A stretch of DNA of 64,000 bases from positions 62,001 to 126,000 of the forward strand of contig WTXG01000095.1 in NCBI GenBank assembly GCA_022496185.1. The letters run 5' to 3'. Numbering within the stretch: position 1 is the first letter of the stretch; each line of letters begins with the position of its first letter. The notes under the pieces are model-generated. The model was not told the origin of the DNA and made no database searches. It saw only the letters and a list, made by a program, of their open reading frames with translations. The position numbers were made by a program, and so were the translations under genes. Below, piece after piece: positions 48,055-58,868 of the stretch. This stretch comes from Multifurca ochricompacta. Lineage: Eukaryota > Basidiomycota > Agaricomycetes > Russulales > Russulaceae.

Positions 48055-48059
48055 AGGGA

Positions 48060-48286
48060 GATGCTTTCGATGCAAAGCACAAGGACATATGTCGAGGGAA
48101 TGTCCGAAGAAGGGGTCATGAGTGGCCGAAGCTACAACCACCCCCATACGTAACAACCCGACCGTTGAAAAGAAAGCACCTATGAAAGAAGATAAGGCAC
48201 AAGAAATATGGGCCAATATGATGAAGGAAAGCGAGGAAGTGCGAGCCATTTTAGTAGAAAAGGCATTCGCCAAAAAGGATTTTTGA
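48060..48286 (+). pseudogene. GyA(+) gag, 3' part with zinc knuckle
   Basis: Resumes after the duplicated AGGGA: CFRCKAQGHMSREC then PKKGS, a TGA at 48119-48121 where the sister copies code an amino acid, and onwards in the same frame to VRAILVEKAFAKKDF and TGA at 48284-48286. The premature stop would remove the last 55 residues and block frameshifting into pol. Confidence 0.85.
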
Positions 48287-51200
48287 TTGGCTCAACCCCA
48301 TCGGCCTGGGCACGAGCACTACATGTAACCTCTGTGTATACTAGTCGCTTCAAGTCTTTGAAAATACCAGTACATTTCAAGACTACACAGAGGACGGCCG
48401 ATTGTGACATCCTGGTTGACTCAGGAGCCACAGACAACTTTATTAGTCCACGGATGGCAAGGACCATGGGACTAGGGATGCTGGCACTCCCCCAGGAAAA
48501 GAATATCTGGAATATTGACGGGACTGCCAATCGAGCAGGAAAGATCACACATTACACCGATCTTAATGTCCAAGTAGGGGAGAGGACAAAAGTCATCCGC
48601 TTCCTAGTCACCAATCTAGGCAAGGAAGATTTGGTTTTGGGATATCCCTGGCTTGCTGCCTTTGAACCAAGAATCAATTGGAGTGATGCAACCATGGATA
48701 AAGACTTCTATCCTGTTCTCATCACGTCGATAGGATATGACTACACCGTTCGACATTCAGCAGTACGCAGGGTAGAGGAAAAGAATGAAGACCCAGGTTA
48801 TTGTTTCGCTACCAAGGCATCAGAGCTCGCACAGAAGGCAGTGGAGGGGCGTACAGAAAAGACTTTTGAAGAGGTAGTGCCACAAGAATATCGTCGACAT
48901 TGGAAGGTCTTCTCTGAGGAGGAATCTCAACGTTTCCCGCCTGTACGACCATGGGATCACGCCATTGACTTCATACCTGACACCCCGTTGGCAATTGACT
49001 GTAAAATCTATCCATTGTCACAGGCGGAACAAACAGCGCTCACAGCATTCCTCGAGGAACATCTTGCAAAGGGGTACATCCGTCCATCGAAATCACCATA
49101 CGCGTCGCCATTCTTCTTCATCAAGAAGAAAGATGGCAAACTTCGACCAGTTCAGGATTACCAACGGATAAACACCTATACTGTAAAGAACACCTACCCC
49201 TTGCCGCTCATCTCGGAACTCATTGACACTATGAGAGATAAATCCCTGTTCTCTAAAATGGATGTCTGCTGGGGTTATAACAATATTCGGATTAAGGAAG
49301 GAGACCAATGTAAAGTGGCTTTCAAGACCAATCAAGGACTCTTTGAACCAAATGTGATGTTCTTTGGCCTCACCAACTCGCCCGCTACTTTCCAATCAAT
49401 GATGAATCACATTTTCCATGACCTCATCCTTACGGGCGAAGTAGTGGTTTACATGGATGATATATTGGTCGCCACAACAAACAATCTGACCCACCATCGA
49501 GAACGAGTACATCAAGTGTTGGACATCCTGCATGAACATGATCTATACCTTAAACCTGCCAAATGCTCATTCGAACAGTCAAGCGTAGAATATCTAGGAG
49601 TCATCTTGGAGGGAGGACAGGTCCGGATGGACCCAGTGAAGGTACAGGGAATCCGGGAATGGCCAGTGCCCACATGTGTTAAGGACGTGCAGTCCTTCAT
49701 TGGGTTCTGCAACTTTTATCGATGTTTCGTCCGGGGATTCTCAGGGATCGCCCAACTGCTCAACGGACTACTAAAGAAAGAAGTCCCCTGGCATTGGACC
49801 GAAGAACAACAAAAGGCTTTTGAACAGATTCGCGACATCATTGCCGCAGAACCAGTCCTTCTACAACCAGATCTGCAAAAACCTTTTGAACTTGAAGTTG
49901 ATGCATCTCACTTTGCAAATGGTGCCGTGCTGAATCAGTGGGACGCGGCGGGACTCCTTCACCTGGTCGCCTTTTATTTGGAAACGTTTTCGCCAGCGGA
50001 ACGGAATTACGACATTTGGGACAGAGAGTTATTGGCCATAGTAAAAGCATTGCGACACTGGCAGCCATACCTAGCAGGAACCCCTCACAAAACCATCATT
50101 CATACCAATCACTCCAACTTGCTCTATTGGAAGGAACCCCATAAGATCAGCCGACGCGTCGCCCGTGAAGTTCTAGAGTTGGAAGAGTACAACTTCGTCC
50201 TGAAGCATATTGCAGGGAGTCGCAATGCATGAGCAGATGCCCTGTCATGACGGCCCGATCTGAATAGTGGTACAGAGGACAACAATGATGTGACAGTACT
50301 CCCAGAGGAAGTCTTCATGAGGATGGCTGTTGTCAGTCTTCATGACATGGATTTATGGGCCCAAGTGTCGCAAAATATGAATCAACAACTATGCAAAACT
50401 TGGGCAGAAGCACACAATCTGAAGAAAGTCGATGGCCTTTGGTGGAAGGACGGAGATCGACTTGTTGTCACCAGTGGTGACAACATTAAGAGGGGGGTGA
50501 TCCATTTTCACCATGATCTTCCCTCTGCAGGACATCCCGGCATAGCTAACACCTACACCCTCGCCAAACGAGACTACTGGTGGCCGAACATGAAGAAGGA
50601 TGTAGAAGAATACGTGAAAGGATGTGCAGATTGCCAGGCCAACAAAGTGAATACACACCCACACCCGCCAGCACTATTCCCAATTACACCAACGACTTCA
50701 CAACCATTCCAGACCATAGCCATGGACTTCATTGTCAAACTCCCCACTTCCAGAGGCTTCGACTCAATCCTGACCATCACCGACCATGACTGTTCAAAAG
50801 CAGCACTGTTCATACCCTGCAATGAGTCCATTACAGCAGAAGGAGTGGCCAAGCTTTACCTAGATCATGTCTACAGACACTATGGCCTCCCTGAAAAGAT
50901 CATCTCAGACCGTGACCCACGCTTCACGTCCGTGTTCGCCAGGGCACTCTGCAGAACACTGAACATCGCACAAAATATCTCCACAGCGTATCACCCACAG
51001 ACAGATGGACAGTCGGAAAGAACAAATCAGTGGCTTGAGCAGTATCTTCGATTTTGGTGCAACGGACGACAGGACGACTGGGCGGACTGGCTTGCAATGG
51101 CAGAATTTGCACACAACTCCTGGCCTAATGGCACCACGAAACACTCCCCATTCTCACTTATCATGGGATGGACACCTCGAGCCACATGGACTGGAAAGCC

Positions 51201-51765
51201 GATGAACGTCCCTTCAGCTACACAGCATATCAACCAATGGGAAGAGATTTGGAAATCGGCCAATGAGAACTTGTTGAAGGCGCAAAAGACCCTGGCAGAG
51301 AAGCCTACAAAGTTTACGCCTTATTGGACCAATGACATGGTATGGTTGGAAGGGAAGAACATTCACATGTCACATCCGACAGCCAAGTTAGCGCCCCGAT
51401 GTCACGGACCTTTCAAAATAACAAGGAAGCTGTCAGATGTGTCCTACGAGCTCAAACTTCCCCCCACATGGCACATCCATCCGGTCTTCCATGCCAGGCT
51501 GCTCACACCTTACAAGGAAACATCGCTACATGGAGAAAACTTCTCGAGACCGCCACCTGACCTTATCAATGGAGAAGAAGAGTGGGAAGTGGAACGCATT
51601 TTAAATTCGAAACGACAAGGCCGGGGGTGCAAACTGCATTACCTAGTCAAGTGGAAAGGGTTCCCAGACTCTGACAACTCGTGGGAGCCCGCCAGGGATA
51701 TTTTTGCCCCGGTCCTTATCTCAGAGTTCCATGACCGACATCCAGAAGCGCCCAGAGACAGTTAA
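48208..51765 (+). pseudogene. GyA(+) pol: PR-RT-RNase H-integrase-chromodomain
   Basis: Near-complete polyprotein of about 1,185 codons, in the -1 frame relative to gag. Domains in order: retropepsin (LVDSGATDNFISPRM, about residue 72), RT (KKKDGKLRPVQDY; catalytic YMDDILVA at about 420), RNase H (LEVDASHFANGAVLNQ; NYDIWDRELLAIV), integrase HHCC finger (H-x-H...C-x2-C, GCADCQANK), integrase core (MDFIVKLP, DRDPRF, PQTDGQSERTNQ), GPY/F (CHGPFKITRKLSDVSYELKLPP), and a chromodomain ([34 protein letters not shown], near 51570-51700). Two TGA codons (50230-50232 and 50248-50250) separate RNase H and integrase; the sister copy codes through them. The ATG at 48208 may be incidental if translation comes by frameshift. 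Confidence 0.93.
48278..48286 (+). promoter_or_regulatory. candidate -1 frameshift site at GyA(+) gag stop
   Basis: GAT TTT TGA, with pol continuing as TTT TTG ATT GGC TCA in the -1 frame. It is conserved with GyA(-) and GyC, including the bases that follow. Confidence 0.55.
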
Positions 51766-53037
51766 AAGGAACCAATCTACAGACCCTGAAGAAATCCCCC
51801 AGTACATGCTCTCCCAGCAATGTCCTACTACCATCCAATCTATCATGTCTTTCATCGCTGCCAACGCCGCCGTCGACGCCTTCACTGCCACTGTCGCAGT
51901 CGTTGAGAATTTCCCATCCGCTCATCCCTCCACGCGCCCCTCTTCCCCTATCGACTATGAACTCGCAGAAGCCCATGTCAAAAACCAATCCCCAAACCCA
52001 AACGACAATTTCACCCATCGCGAAGACCCCCACCCCAATGACCTGCTCAATGGAGAGATTGATGACGAAGCCCCCGAATTCCCGTTCATCCCCAACAATC
52101 CCAACTCTTCAATGTACTTCCCCTTGGAGATCACAATGGCTGACGGATCCATGGCCATCGCCAAATACATTTACTATACCAATGGCGGGATGGATGTGGC
52201 GGGGTGTATGAAGAAGGACGGGCCGGTTTACGGAGCTCCTGTTTATCTGGAGGAAAGGTATACAGGTCGACTTCATCACATGCTGACTGACGAGCAGTTG
52301 GGTCACCTTGCTGCGGAGGACTGTCGCGCCTTCGCGATCAATGAGGTGATGAACGATATGAGACTACCATGCTTGAAGGCAGAGGTCATGAGGCTGAGGA
52401 AGAGTATCACTTTGAGGAGGACGCTGAACCAACAGTATAAGGAGCACACAAAAATGATGGCAGGCTGACGAATGGGATGTTCCAGCTGGAATTGGAGATT
52501 GTGGACATCAGGAAGAGGTTGGAAGCGGGGGATGTGTACCAGACAATTGCTGAAAGGTACGCGGACACTTATGCACGACCCCTCCCTCCTCGAACCTTGG
52601 GTGTGGCCCCGACACTGTTGCCGACCTGGCTTGAGATGCCACGTTTGCATGAGAACCCACGCGGGGAAACCTGCTGGCGATGTGATAGCAAGTATCACAT
52701 AAGCTGGAACTGCCCCCTCAACCACAAGTGGTGTCGACACTGCCGAAGCAACCTCCACTGGAGCAGACACTGTATCTTCCGACGCATAGGGATGGCCCCA
52801 ACTATCACCAACCCATCGGGCTGGTGTGGCAAGTGCCTTCGCCACAGCGCCGGGCATAAAGAAATCGACTGCCCCGTCTACGACCTATGCCGCGCATGTG
52901 GCCAGCGCGGTCCGTATGGATTTCTTTGTACCCACGCGTGCCCGCAAGAGTTGGAATCGTACCACATGGATGACCGTAATGTAGCTGATGATTACCTGGA
53001 GCTGGTGCAAGATGATGACGGTACGAGTCGTTTCTAG
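51731..53037 (+). pseudogene. GyA(+) ORF3: extra downstream protein with four zinc knuckles
   Basis: Not a known env or standard retroelement protein; function unknown. It begins at an ATG overlapping the pol end by 35 nt in a different frame. It has a low-complexity N-terminus, a conserved globular block (EAPEFPFIPNN, YFPLEITMADG, AGCMKKDGPVYGAPVYLEERYTGRLHHML), a helical, probably coiled-coil stretch (LKAEVMRLRKSITLRRTLNQ), a one-base frameshift near 52466, then LTNGMFQLELEIVDIRKRLE and a Cys/His-rich tail with four motifs: CWRCDSKYHISWNC, WCRHCRSNLHWSRHC, WCGKCLRHSAGHKEIDC, LCRACGQRGPYGFLCTHAC. It ends TSRF-TAG, just before the polypurine tract. The same ORF is present in GyA(-), where the frameshift at 52466 is absent, so the gene was once whole. 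Confidence 0.85.
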
Positions 53038-53052
53038 CCGGGACTGCTAGAA

Positions 53053-53068
53053 CCAGAAGAGGGGGTGA
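53053..53068 (+). promoter_or_regulatory. GyA(+) polypurine tract
   Basis: CAGAAGAGGGGGTGA directly precedes the 3' LTR at 53069, the expected plus-strand primer position. Confidence 0.7.
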
Positions 53069-53658
53069 TGTTACGAACCCCATCTCTTCCTGTCTTTTTC
53101 TTCTTACCCAACGACGACCCCTCCTTGCCGCCTACTCTTCACTACCAGATCACATCTCCATCATGGGATCCCTCACGTGCCCTGCTCCCTTCCCCATGAC
53201 TGTCTTTGTTTCTGTTTGTATCGCTGTACTTATGTTTGACCTATCGTTGCTTATCTCTTATCCCTTATCTTTATGACCGGACACTTACTTAATTCCCTAT
53301 CAGAAGCACAGCTCTACACCCTCTGCTTTCATATATTCGGGCCCACATGACTCTAGTTTATCTTATCTTTAGACGCCCACTCGATTACGTATATAAGCCC
53401 GCTGTAGCTACCCTGTAGACCTCAGACTCGACTTATTGAATACATCGGTGCTTGTCTTCTGGACTTCCCCTTTGTCTCTTGACGTCTGCCTGTCTCAGTG
53501 CTTTTGGCACTTTCTGCTCAACATCGTCTTAGAGTACAGCCTCTTGGACTTTGACTCATAACCTCTAAAACTCCAAGGGATCTTATTGGTCTCTTATCTG
53601 AACCCACTTAGCACGCTGTCACACAAGTCATGTGGAACGTCCCGCACCGGATGTAACA
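53069..53658 (+). repeat. GyA(+) 3' LTR (590 bp)
   Basis: Same length as the 5' LTR and differing at only scattered positions. Starts TGTTACGAACCCC, ends GGATGTAACA, followed by the TSD ATGAC. Confidence 0.95.
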
Positions 53659-53663
53659 ATGAC

Positions 53664-54420
53664 AGCGTTCTGAAACTGGAAGATGCTGCAGCCCCAAGAG
53701 GACAAGATCCAAAGGATCGAGTCACAGGGAGGCAGTATACCATTAGCACTATGTATCGAACTCGTGTAGACAGTTACTCACCTGCAGCCCCAAGAGGACA
53801 AGATGGGGGGCTACAGGCTGTTACAGAGGGTCTTATATACATTTCTCAGTGTAACGAGGTAAGCAGTAAGTGTAAGCAAGAATCAGCAAGTATCAGTCAG
53901 CTGTATTGCTGACTGAGCCTTATCTTTGTGATTCGTAAGCTGCTTTACTCTGCTGACTGATCATGCTCCACAGTGTGATGTCATAATGATGTCACTGTGG
54001 AGTAGATAACTGATATGTAGTCTAGCCCTTAGGTCTGGAACACATCTATCTACTGATACATGTGGTTCTGTGCTAAAATTGGCCATGGCCCAACCTGGGC
54101 CCTTATCTAGAGCTCCACTTACCTAGAACCTTCTAGGCTGGACTCCTCTTATCTTGATAACAGCTTCACTTGGTCTAGAACCGTCTAGACTGTGGAGCTT
54201 TGCCTATTGTGGTAAACACAATAGAGAATTGACTTGTAATTCTTGAGTGGCTCTTTGTGCTGACTAAGCAGCATGTGACTATTACATGTGACTCAGTCAC
54301 ATGATCCATGTCATGACTACATTCCCATGATCACGTGTTGAGACTGCTGGGGATTCTTCCCACAGTCATGTGATCCAAAAGGGAGAAAAGAAAAGGAAAA
54401 AATAAAGTAGAGCCGTGACA
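53664..54420 (-). repeat. GyD 5' LTR, part 2 of 2 (main part)
   Basis: Matches the reverse complement of the solo GyD LTR at 61987-62895. It contains the GyD TATATAA and ATCTTGTCCT start motif on the minus strand (53790-53840 region). It ends at GCCGTGACA (54420), inserted in GyC pol right after the codons for FVPD. Confidence 0.9.
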
Positions 54421-55142
54421 TCTGGGACAAAATCAATGGTGTGGTCCCAAGGTCGAGAAGGAGGGAAATGTTGCGACTCCTCTTCCAAGAAGACCTTCCA
54501 GTGTCGATGGTATTCTGCTGGGACGACTTCTTCAAACATCTTTTCCAGGTTTTTCTGTGCCTCTGCCTGGGCTAGTTCTGATGCCTTCATAACATAACAA
54601 TACACCTGATCCACAGGCTCCACATCACTCCAGGTGATGGCTGATCCCACAATAGCATGGGTGAAAGGATGTCGCACAGCATAGTCATATCCTAAGGACA
54701 TGATAAGAACTGGGTAGAAGTCCTTGTCCATCGTTGCTTCTGCCCAGTTAATTTTGGGCTTGAATGCTGCCAACCATGGGTATCCCAAAACCATGTCCTC
54801 GTCCCCCAAATCTGTGATGAGGAAGCAGAGTTGTTTGGTCCGCTCCCCAACCTGTACTTCCAAATCACAGCAATGTGTGATCTTTCCAGCTTTGTTAGCC
54901 ATCCCATCTATGTTCCAAATGTTTTTCTCCTGGGGAAGTAACTGTGTCCCCAGTCCCAATGTTCTCTGGAGTCTTTGACTGATGAAGTTATCTGTTGCTC
55001 CAGAGTCGATTAATATCCATCTGTCGGCCGTCTTCTGTTTGGTTTCAAAGTGTACTGGTATTTTTAGAGACTTGAAACAACTAGTGTACACAGAAGTTAC
55101 ATGGAGTGCTCTTGCCCAGGCCAATGGGGTTGAGCCAATCAA
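54421..55142 (-). pseudogene. GyC copy 1 pol: protease, truncated
   Basis: In the -1 frame after gag: IGSTPLAWARALHVTSVYTS, the protease motif LIDSGATDNFISQRL, WNIDGMANKAGKITH, VLGYPWLAAFKPKINW, and WDHTIDFVPD where the GyD LTR cuts it. No RT remains here. Confidence 0.88.
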
Positions 55143-55147
55143 AAATC
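55139..55147 (-). promoter_or_regulatory. candidate -1 frameshift site at GyC gag stop
   Basis: GAT TTT TGA, continuing TTG GCT CAA CC as in GyA, so site and downstream bases are conserved between families. Confidence 0.5.
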
Positions 55148-56668
55148 CTTCTGGCCAAAGGCCTTGTCAACGATCAGAGCTCTTACTGCTTCGTCCTCAT
55201 TCATCATGTGTTCCCATATTGTGGCTGCCTTCTGTTCTTTGGTCTTTAGGGCGGTTAATGGGTTTTCTTTTACTGGGGTGGGTAGATTCTGTACTGGCAG
55301 TGTTGTGGTGGTAGTGGCCACTGTTGCCTCTGCTGCACGAACTGTTTTCTTTGGGCAAAATCACAACATATGCCCTTGTGCTCGGCAGTGGAAACAATGC
55401 CCTTCCTTCATGAGGTTTCTTTTTTCATCGTTGGTGAGGGCTGCACGGGCTTTGGTGCGATCTGCTGACGTATCCATGGCATTGGGGTCTCGAGAGGTAG
55501 TAGGTTTCACCCCAAACGCCACTTTCCACTGATCGTGGGTCTTGCCCTTCTTCATGTCTACTCCAAAGCGTGTCTGGAAGTCCAAGTAGTCCTGCTGCTG
55601 TGTTCTGGCAGCACTCATCCACTGGCTCCACGACTCAGGGTGATGGAATTGGATGATATTTTTCACCAGGGGGTTGGGCAGCCCCTGGGAGAAGAGGTCA
55701 AGTGTTGCCTCTTCATTCACATCATACCCCGCTCTCTTAGCCAAGTTGTGGAATCTGGCTACGTAGCCATCTAAATCCCCTCTCTCCATTTTAAGGGACT
55801 TCAATTCTCTGGCGGCTTTCTGCTTGGCCTGCCCATCTGTGAAGGCATCTTTAAATCTTTGTGCCACTATATCCCACAGATCTTCATCTGTGGTTCTGGT
55901 TCCAGCTGTAACCCTATCGTTCAGCCATTCAATCTGCTCCATTGTCCAGTCATCAACAGAGTCTCCTCTGATAAGTGAGAGGAAGAGGTTGGTTTGTTGG
56001 AAAGGGTTCACAATTTGCAGGACGTCATGGTTGAAATTTTTGAACATCTCAAACTTGAGCATGAACTTTTTGCTCTGGGATCTATCACCAGTGAACATGG
56101 TTGGAAGGACTCCCATAAGGCGTCCTGATGGGGGAGGGAGGTTTGGGGCAGGGACAACTGGAGCAGGGTCTGGCAACTGTGCAGCAATGGTCAACATTGT
56201 TGGATAAGTAATGGCCAGGGTGTCTGAGGTTTGTTGTGTGATCTGAGGAGAGACTAAAGCAGATGTTCTGAACGTAGTACTCTCTGGTGCAACTGTCTGA
56301 GCTGTAAAACTAGTGGCTATGACTTGTGCGTCTTCACTGCTTTCTTCGATGTATTCTTCAGTTTCTGAATCTGTGACAATGGCTGGAGGATTTTCTCTCC
56401 AAGGTCCTAAGCCGTACTCTGGTGGGGCAGGTCCTGTAGTAACCCAGGAACAGTGGCTTCTAGAGTAACGGATATGGTACCAGACTCGTTTCTGTTTGTT
56501 GTATTCAACTGGCTGGTACTGGTCGTCGTGATAGATGTAGTATCCAAACTTGGTTTCAAAGTCTTTCCAGACGGCAGAGCCAAGGACCTGTTGTGAAAGG
56601 TTATCCTCATCTTGTTGGTCGATGAGTTCTTCAGTGTGCAAGGTCTGGCTTCGGCTGGATGAAGCCAC
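55139..56668 (-). pseudogene. GyC copy 1 gag, one premature stop
   Basis: About 509 codons from GTG GCT TCA TCC (ASSSRSQTLH) to KAFGQKDF-TGA. It has the N-terminal module (QVLGSAVWKDFETKFGYYIYH), the capsid region (KKFMLKFEMFKNFNHDVLQ, NLFLSLIRGDSVDDW), and a zinc knuckle interrupted by a TGA at 55361-55363 (CFHCRAQGHMSREC-type motif reads HCRAQGHML-stop-FC). An in-frame TAA lies at the primer site, seven codons upstream of the GTG, and no ATG intervenes. Confidence 0.9.
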
Positions 56669-56677
56669 AGTGGGGAG

Positions 56678-56688
56678 AGACTCGACTT
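56678..56688 (-). promoter_or_regulatory. GyC copy 1 self-primer binding site
   Basis: The minus strand reads AAGTCGAGTCT two bases inside the LTR, a perfect complement of AGACTCGACTT located 27 nt after TATATAA in the same LTR (56920-56960). Confidence 0.75.
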
Positions 56689-56690
56689 AA

Positions 56691-57282
56691 TGTAACGCCT
56701 GATGCAGGCATTTGTCACAACATGTGGTAAGTCGTGTAGCAAAACTACAAAGTCGAGCATGTACTGTCTTTCAAATACACAGAGGTCGGGTGAGAAGTCA
56801 ATACCAAGGAGCTAATCCCTTAGTACTGTTGAGCAGAAGAGTGCTGGAAGCACTGAGACGATTCAAGAGTCAGGTCTTAGGATCACCCAGAAGGTAATGC
56901 ACCAAGTCGATTAAGAAGTCGAGTCTGAGGCATACAGGCTATCTAGGCAGGCCTTATATACGTACTAGAGTTGGAGTCTAAATCAGAGTAACATGCTTGA
57001 TGTATCAACAAAGTCATAATCTAACCAAGTAGGGGACGGAGTCAAGGTGGGCCAGGTGAGAATATACATAGACAGATCCGGTATAATCGCGCTTCTGGTG
57101 GGAAAATACATAAGCGTCCTGAGGTAAAGTACAAGTCATAGATAAGCACAGCATGAGTCAGAGATAAGGAACAAACAAGTACAATGCCAGTCACAACAGA
57201 GTCAACAGAGGGGCAACCATGTCCAAACAGCGAGTCACATGAAGGAAAAAGAGAACAAGATGACATAGCAGGGTTCATAACA
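56691..57282 (-). repeat. GyC copy 1 5' LTR (592 bp)
   Basis: Starts TGTAACGCCTG and ends GGGTTCATAACA on the plus strand. Minus-strand TATATAAGG then 27 nt then AGACTCGACTT. It serves as the reference for the split LTR of copy 2. Confidence 0.9.
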
Positions 57283-57608
57283 CTGAGAGACCTCCTGACC
57301 CTCTAGGAACCCCCAGACACTCCCAGAGACCTTGCAGAACCCTCAGAGACGAAGATAACCCTAGATTAAGACCAGAGAAGGGCCGGTCCAGACCAGGACC
57401 GGACTCCTGCCAAATTGGAGATCTGTGGGAAGAGTACTAACAAAACCCCACAATGCCTAAACAGCAGTCCACAAACTGTGGACTGCGGACTGCAGATTTC
57501 TAAGCCCAGAAGTAGGACTACTATCATTGGTGGATCAGTGGGGAGTTAGAGCGAAGTTAACCTCCCCTAAAGTAGTGCACAGACCAAAGTCCCAGTTGTA
57601 ATTACATA
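57283..57608. other. unassigned sequence flanking GyC and the Tc1 fold-back
   Basis: No ORF or terminus recognised. It contains short inverted pieces (CAGTCCACAAACTGTGGACTG near 57462-57483) and continues after the Tc1 element at 59233. It may be part of another unrecognised repeat, because both sides are surrounded by GyC sequence. Confidence 0.4.
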
Positions 57609-57970
57609 CAGTGCCTCACAAAACTGAGTCAATGTTTTGCACTTTTGCACTGTTTGTTGAATATTGCATCAACCAAAACAAATATAAACAAAGTCTTGGT
57701 GTACCATAAAAGGTACAAGATAAGGGCTATGTAATGCAACAATGATTATGTAATTCTGATCAAAACCTGTGGAGCTATGCCCATTTCAAATTGGGGACTC
57801 ATTGACTCAGTTTTGTGAGGGGGTATCAGAAATATCAGAATCTGATGCTCCACCAAATGTACAGCAACCAATCCTTAATATATGGTTACCATAGTTATCT
57901 TAATATTGATGGGACCTGGAATAGAGCTATTTAATCATGGTTTACATTCCCAGAATATTATAATTTCCCA

Positions 57971-58450
57971 ATGCACCCCACCTCCTCTGCTCAGAAAGAA
58001 AACATCCTCTCTCTGGCCTCTGAAGGTCATTCCACTCACACTATTGCCTCCAGACTCAGCCTCAGCCAGTCCAGAGTCTCTAGGACACTCAGAAACCTCC
58101 TTCCCAACCATCAGTCACCTCATTTTGGTCATCCTTCCAGGCTCTCTGCTACCTCTGAACATGCTATCATGATACAAATCACCACAGGAAAGGTTGGCAA
58201 TGCTGTCCAGGCCACAAAGCACATCAATTCCATCATCCCCAACCATGTCTCTTCACAAACTGTGCATTGGGTTCTTAAACAACATTCATTCAAGGCTGTA
58301 ACAAAGAAGAAAAGGCCACTACTCTCTGCAGTACATTGCATGAAGCACTTAGCCTTTGCTTTGAAGTACCAAAAATGGGCTATGGAGGACTGGGAGAGGG
58401 TGATTTGGTCAGCTGAGACCAAAATTAACAGGTTTGGGTCAGATGCCAGT
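57971..58450 (+). pseudogene. Tc1 transposase N-terminal half, left arm
   Basis: Reads an HTH DNA-binding domain (ENILSLASEGHSTHTIASRLSLSQSRVSRTLRN), a second helix-turn-helix-like part (SSQTVHWVLKQHSFKAV, KKRPLLSAVHCMKHLAFALKY) and the start of the catalytic domain (EDWERVIWSAETKINRFGSD). The usual first catalytic Asp of the WSDE motif is Ala here. The frame then runs into the inverted arm, so no DDE domain is completed. Confidence 0.88.
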
Positions 58451-58868
58451 CTTCCACAGTCCATTCTCTGTACTTCAAAGCAAAGGCTAAGTGCTTCATG
58501 CAATGTACTGCAGAGAGTAGTGGCCTTTTCTTCTTTGTTACAGCCTTGAATGAATGTTGTTTAAGAACCCAATGCACAGTTTGTGAAGAGACATGGTTGG
58601 GGATGATGGAATTGATGTGCTTTGTGGCCTGGACAGCATTGCCAACCTTTCCTGTGGTGATTTGTATCATGATAGCATGTTCAGAGGTAGCAGAGAGCCT
58701 GGAAGGATGACCAAAATGAGGTGACTGATGGTTGGGAAGGAGGTTTCTGAGTGTCCTAGAGACTCTGGACTGGCTGAGGCTGAGTCTGGAGGCAATAGTG
58801 TGAGTGGAATGACCTTCAGAGGCCAGAGAGAGGATGTTTTCTTTCTGAGCAGAGGAGGTGGGGTGCAT
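58425..58868 (-). pseudogene. Tc1 transposase N-terminal half, right arm
   Basis: Same protein as the left arm in the opposite orientation up to FALKYREWTVEDW, where the arms diverge (KYQKWAMEDW on the left) at the centre of the palindrome. Confidence 0.88.

Larger units (their letters stand above)
38215..53658 (+). mobile_element. GyA(+): Ty3/gypsy chromovirus, complete but nested (TSD ATGAC)
   Basis: 590-bp LTRs at both ends, flanked by ATGAC (38210-38214 and 53659-53663). The order is gag, pol (PR-RT-RH-IN-chromodomain), ORF3. A second GyA copy in the opposite orientation (40109-48054, TSD AGGGA) is inserted in gag. Without that insertion the element is about 7.5 kb. It carries a few nonsense codons (48119, 50230, 50248), so it is probably non-autonomous now. 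Confidence 0.95.
54421..57282 (-). mobile_element. GyC copy 1: Ty3/gypsy element, 5' half
   Basis: 5' LTR 56691-57282, self-primer site, gag and protease, then interruption by the GyD LTR. The remainder of pol is not in the window. It is a relative of GyA with about half-identical gag and the same start, primer and frameshift signals. Confidence 0.9.

Noticed and set aside
51731..53037. ORF3 as a retroviral env gene
   Set aside because: No signal peptide, membrane span or cleavage site; it has a Cys/His-rich C-terminus instead.
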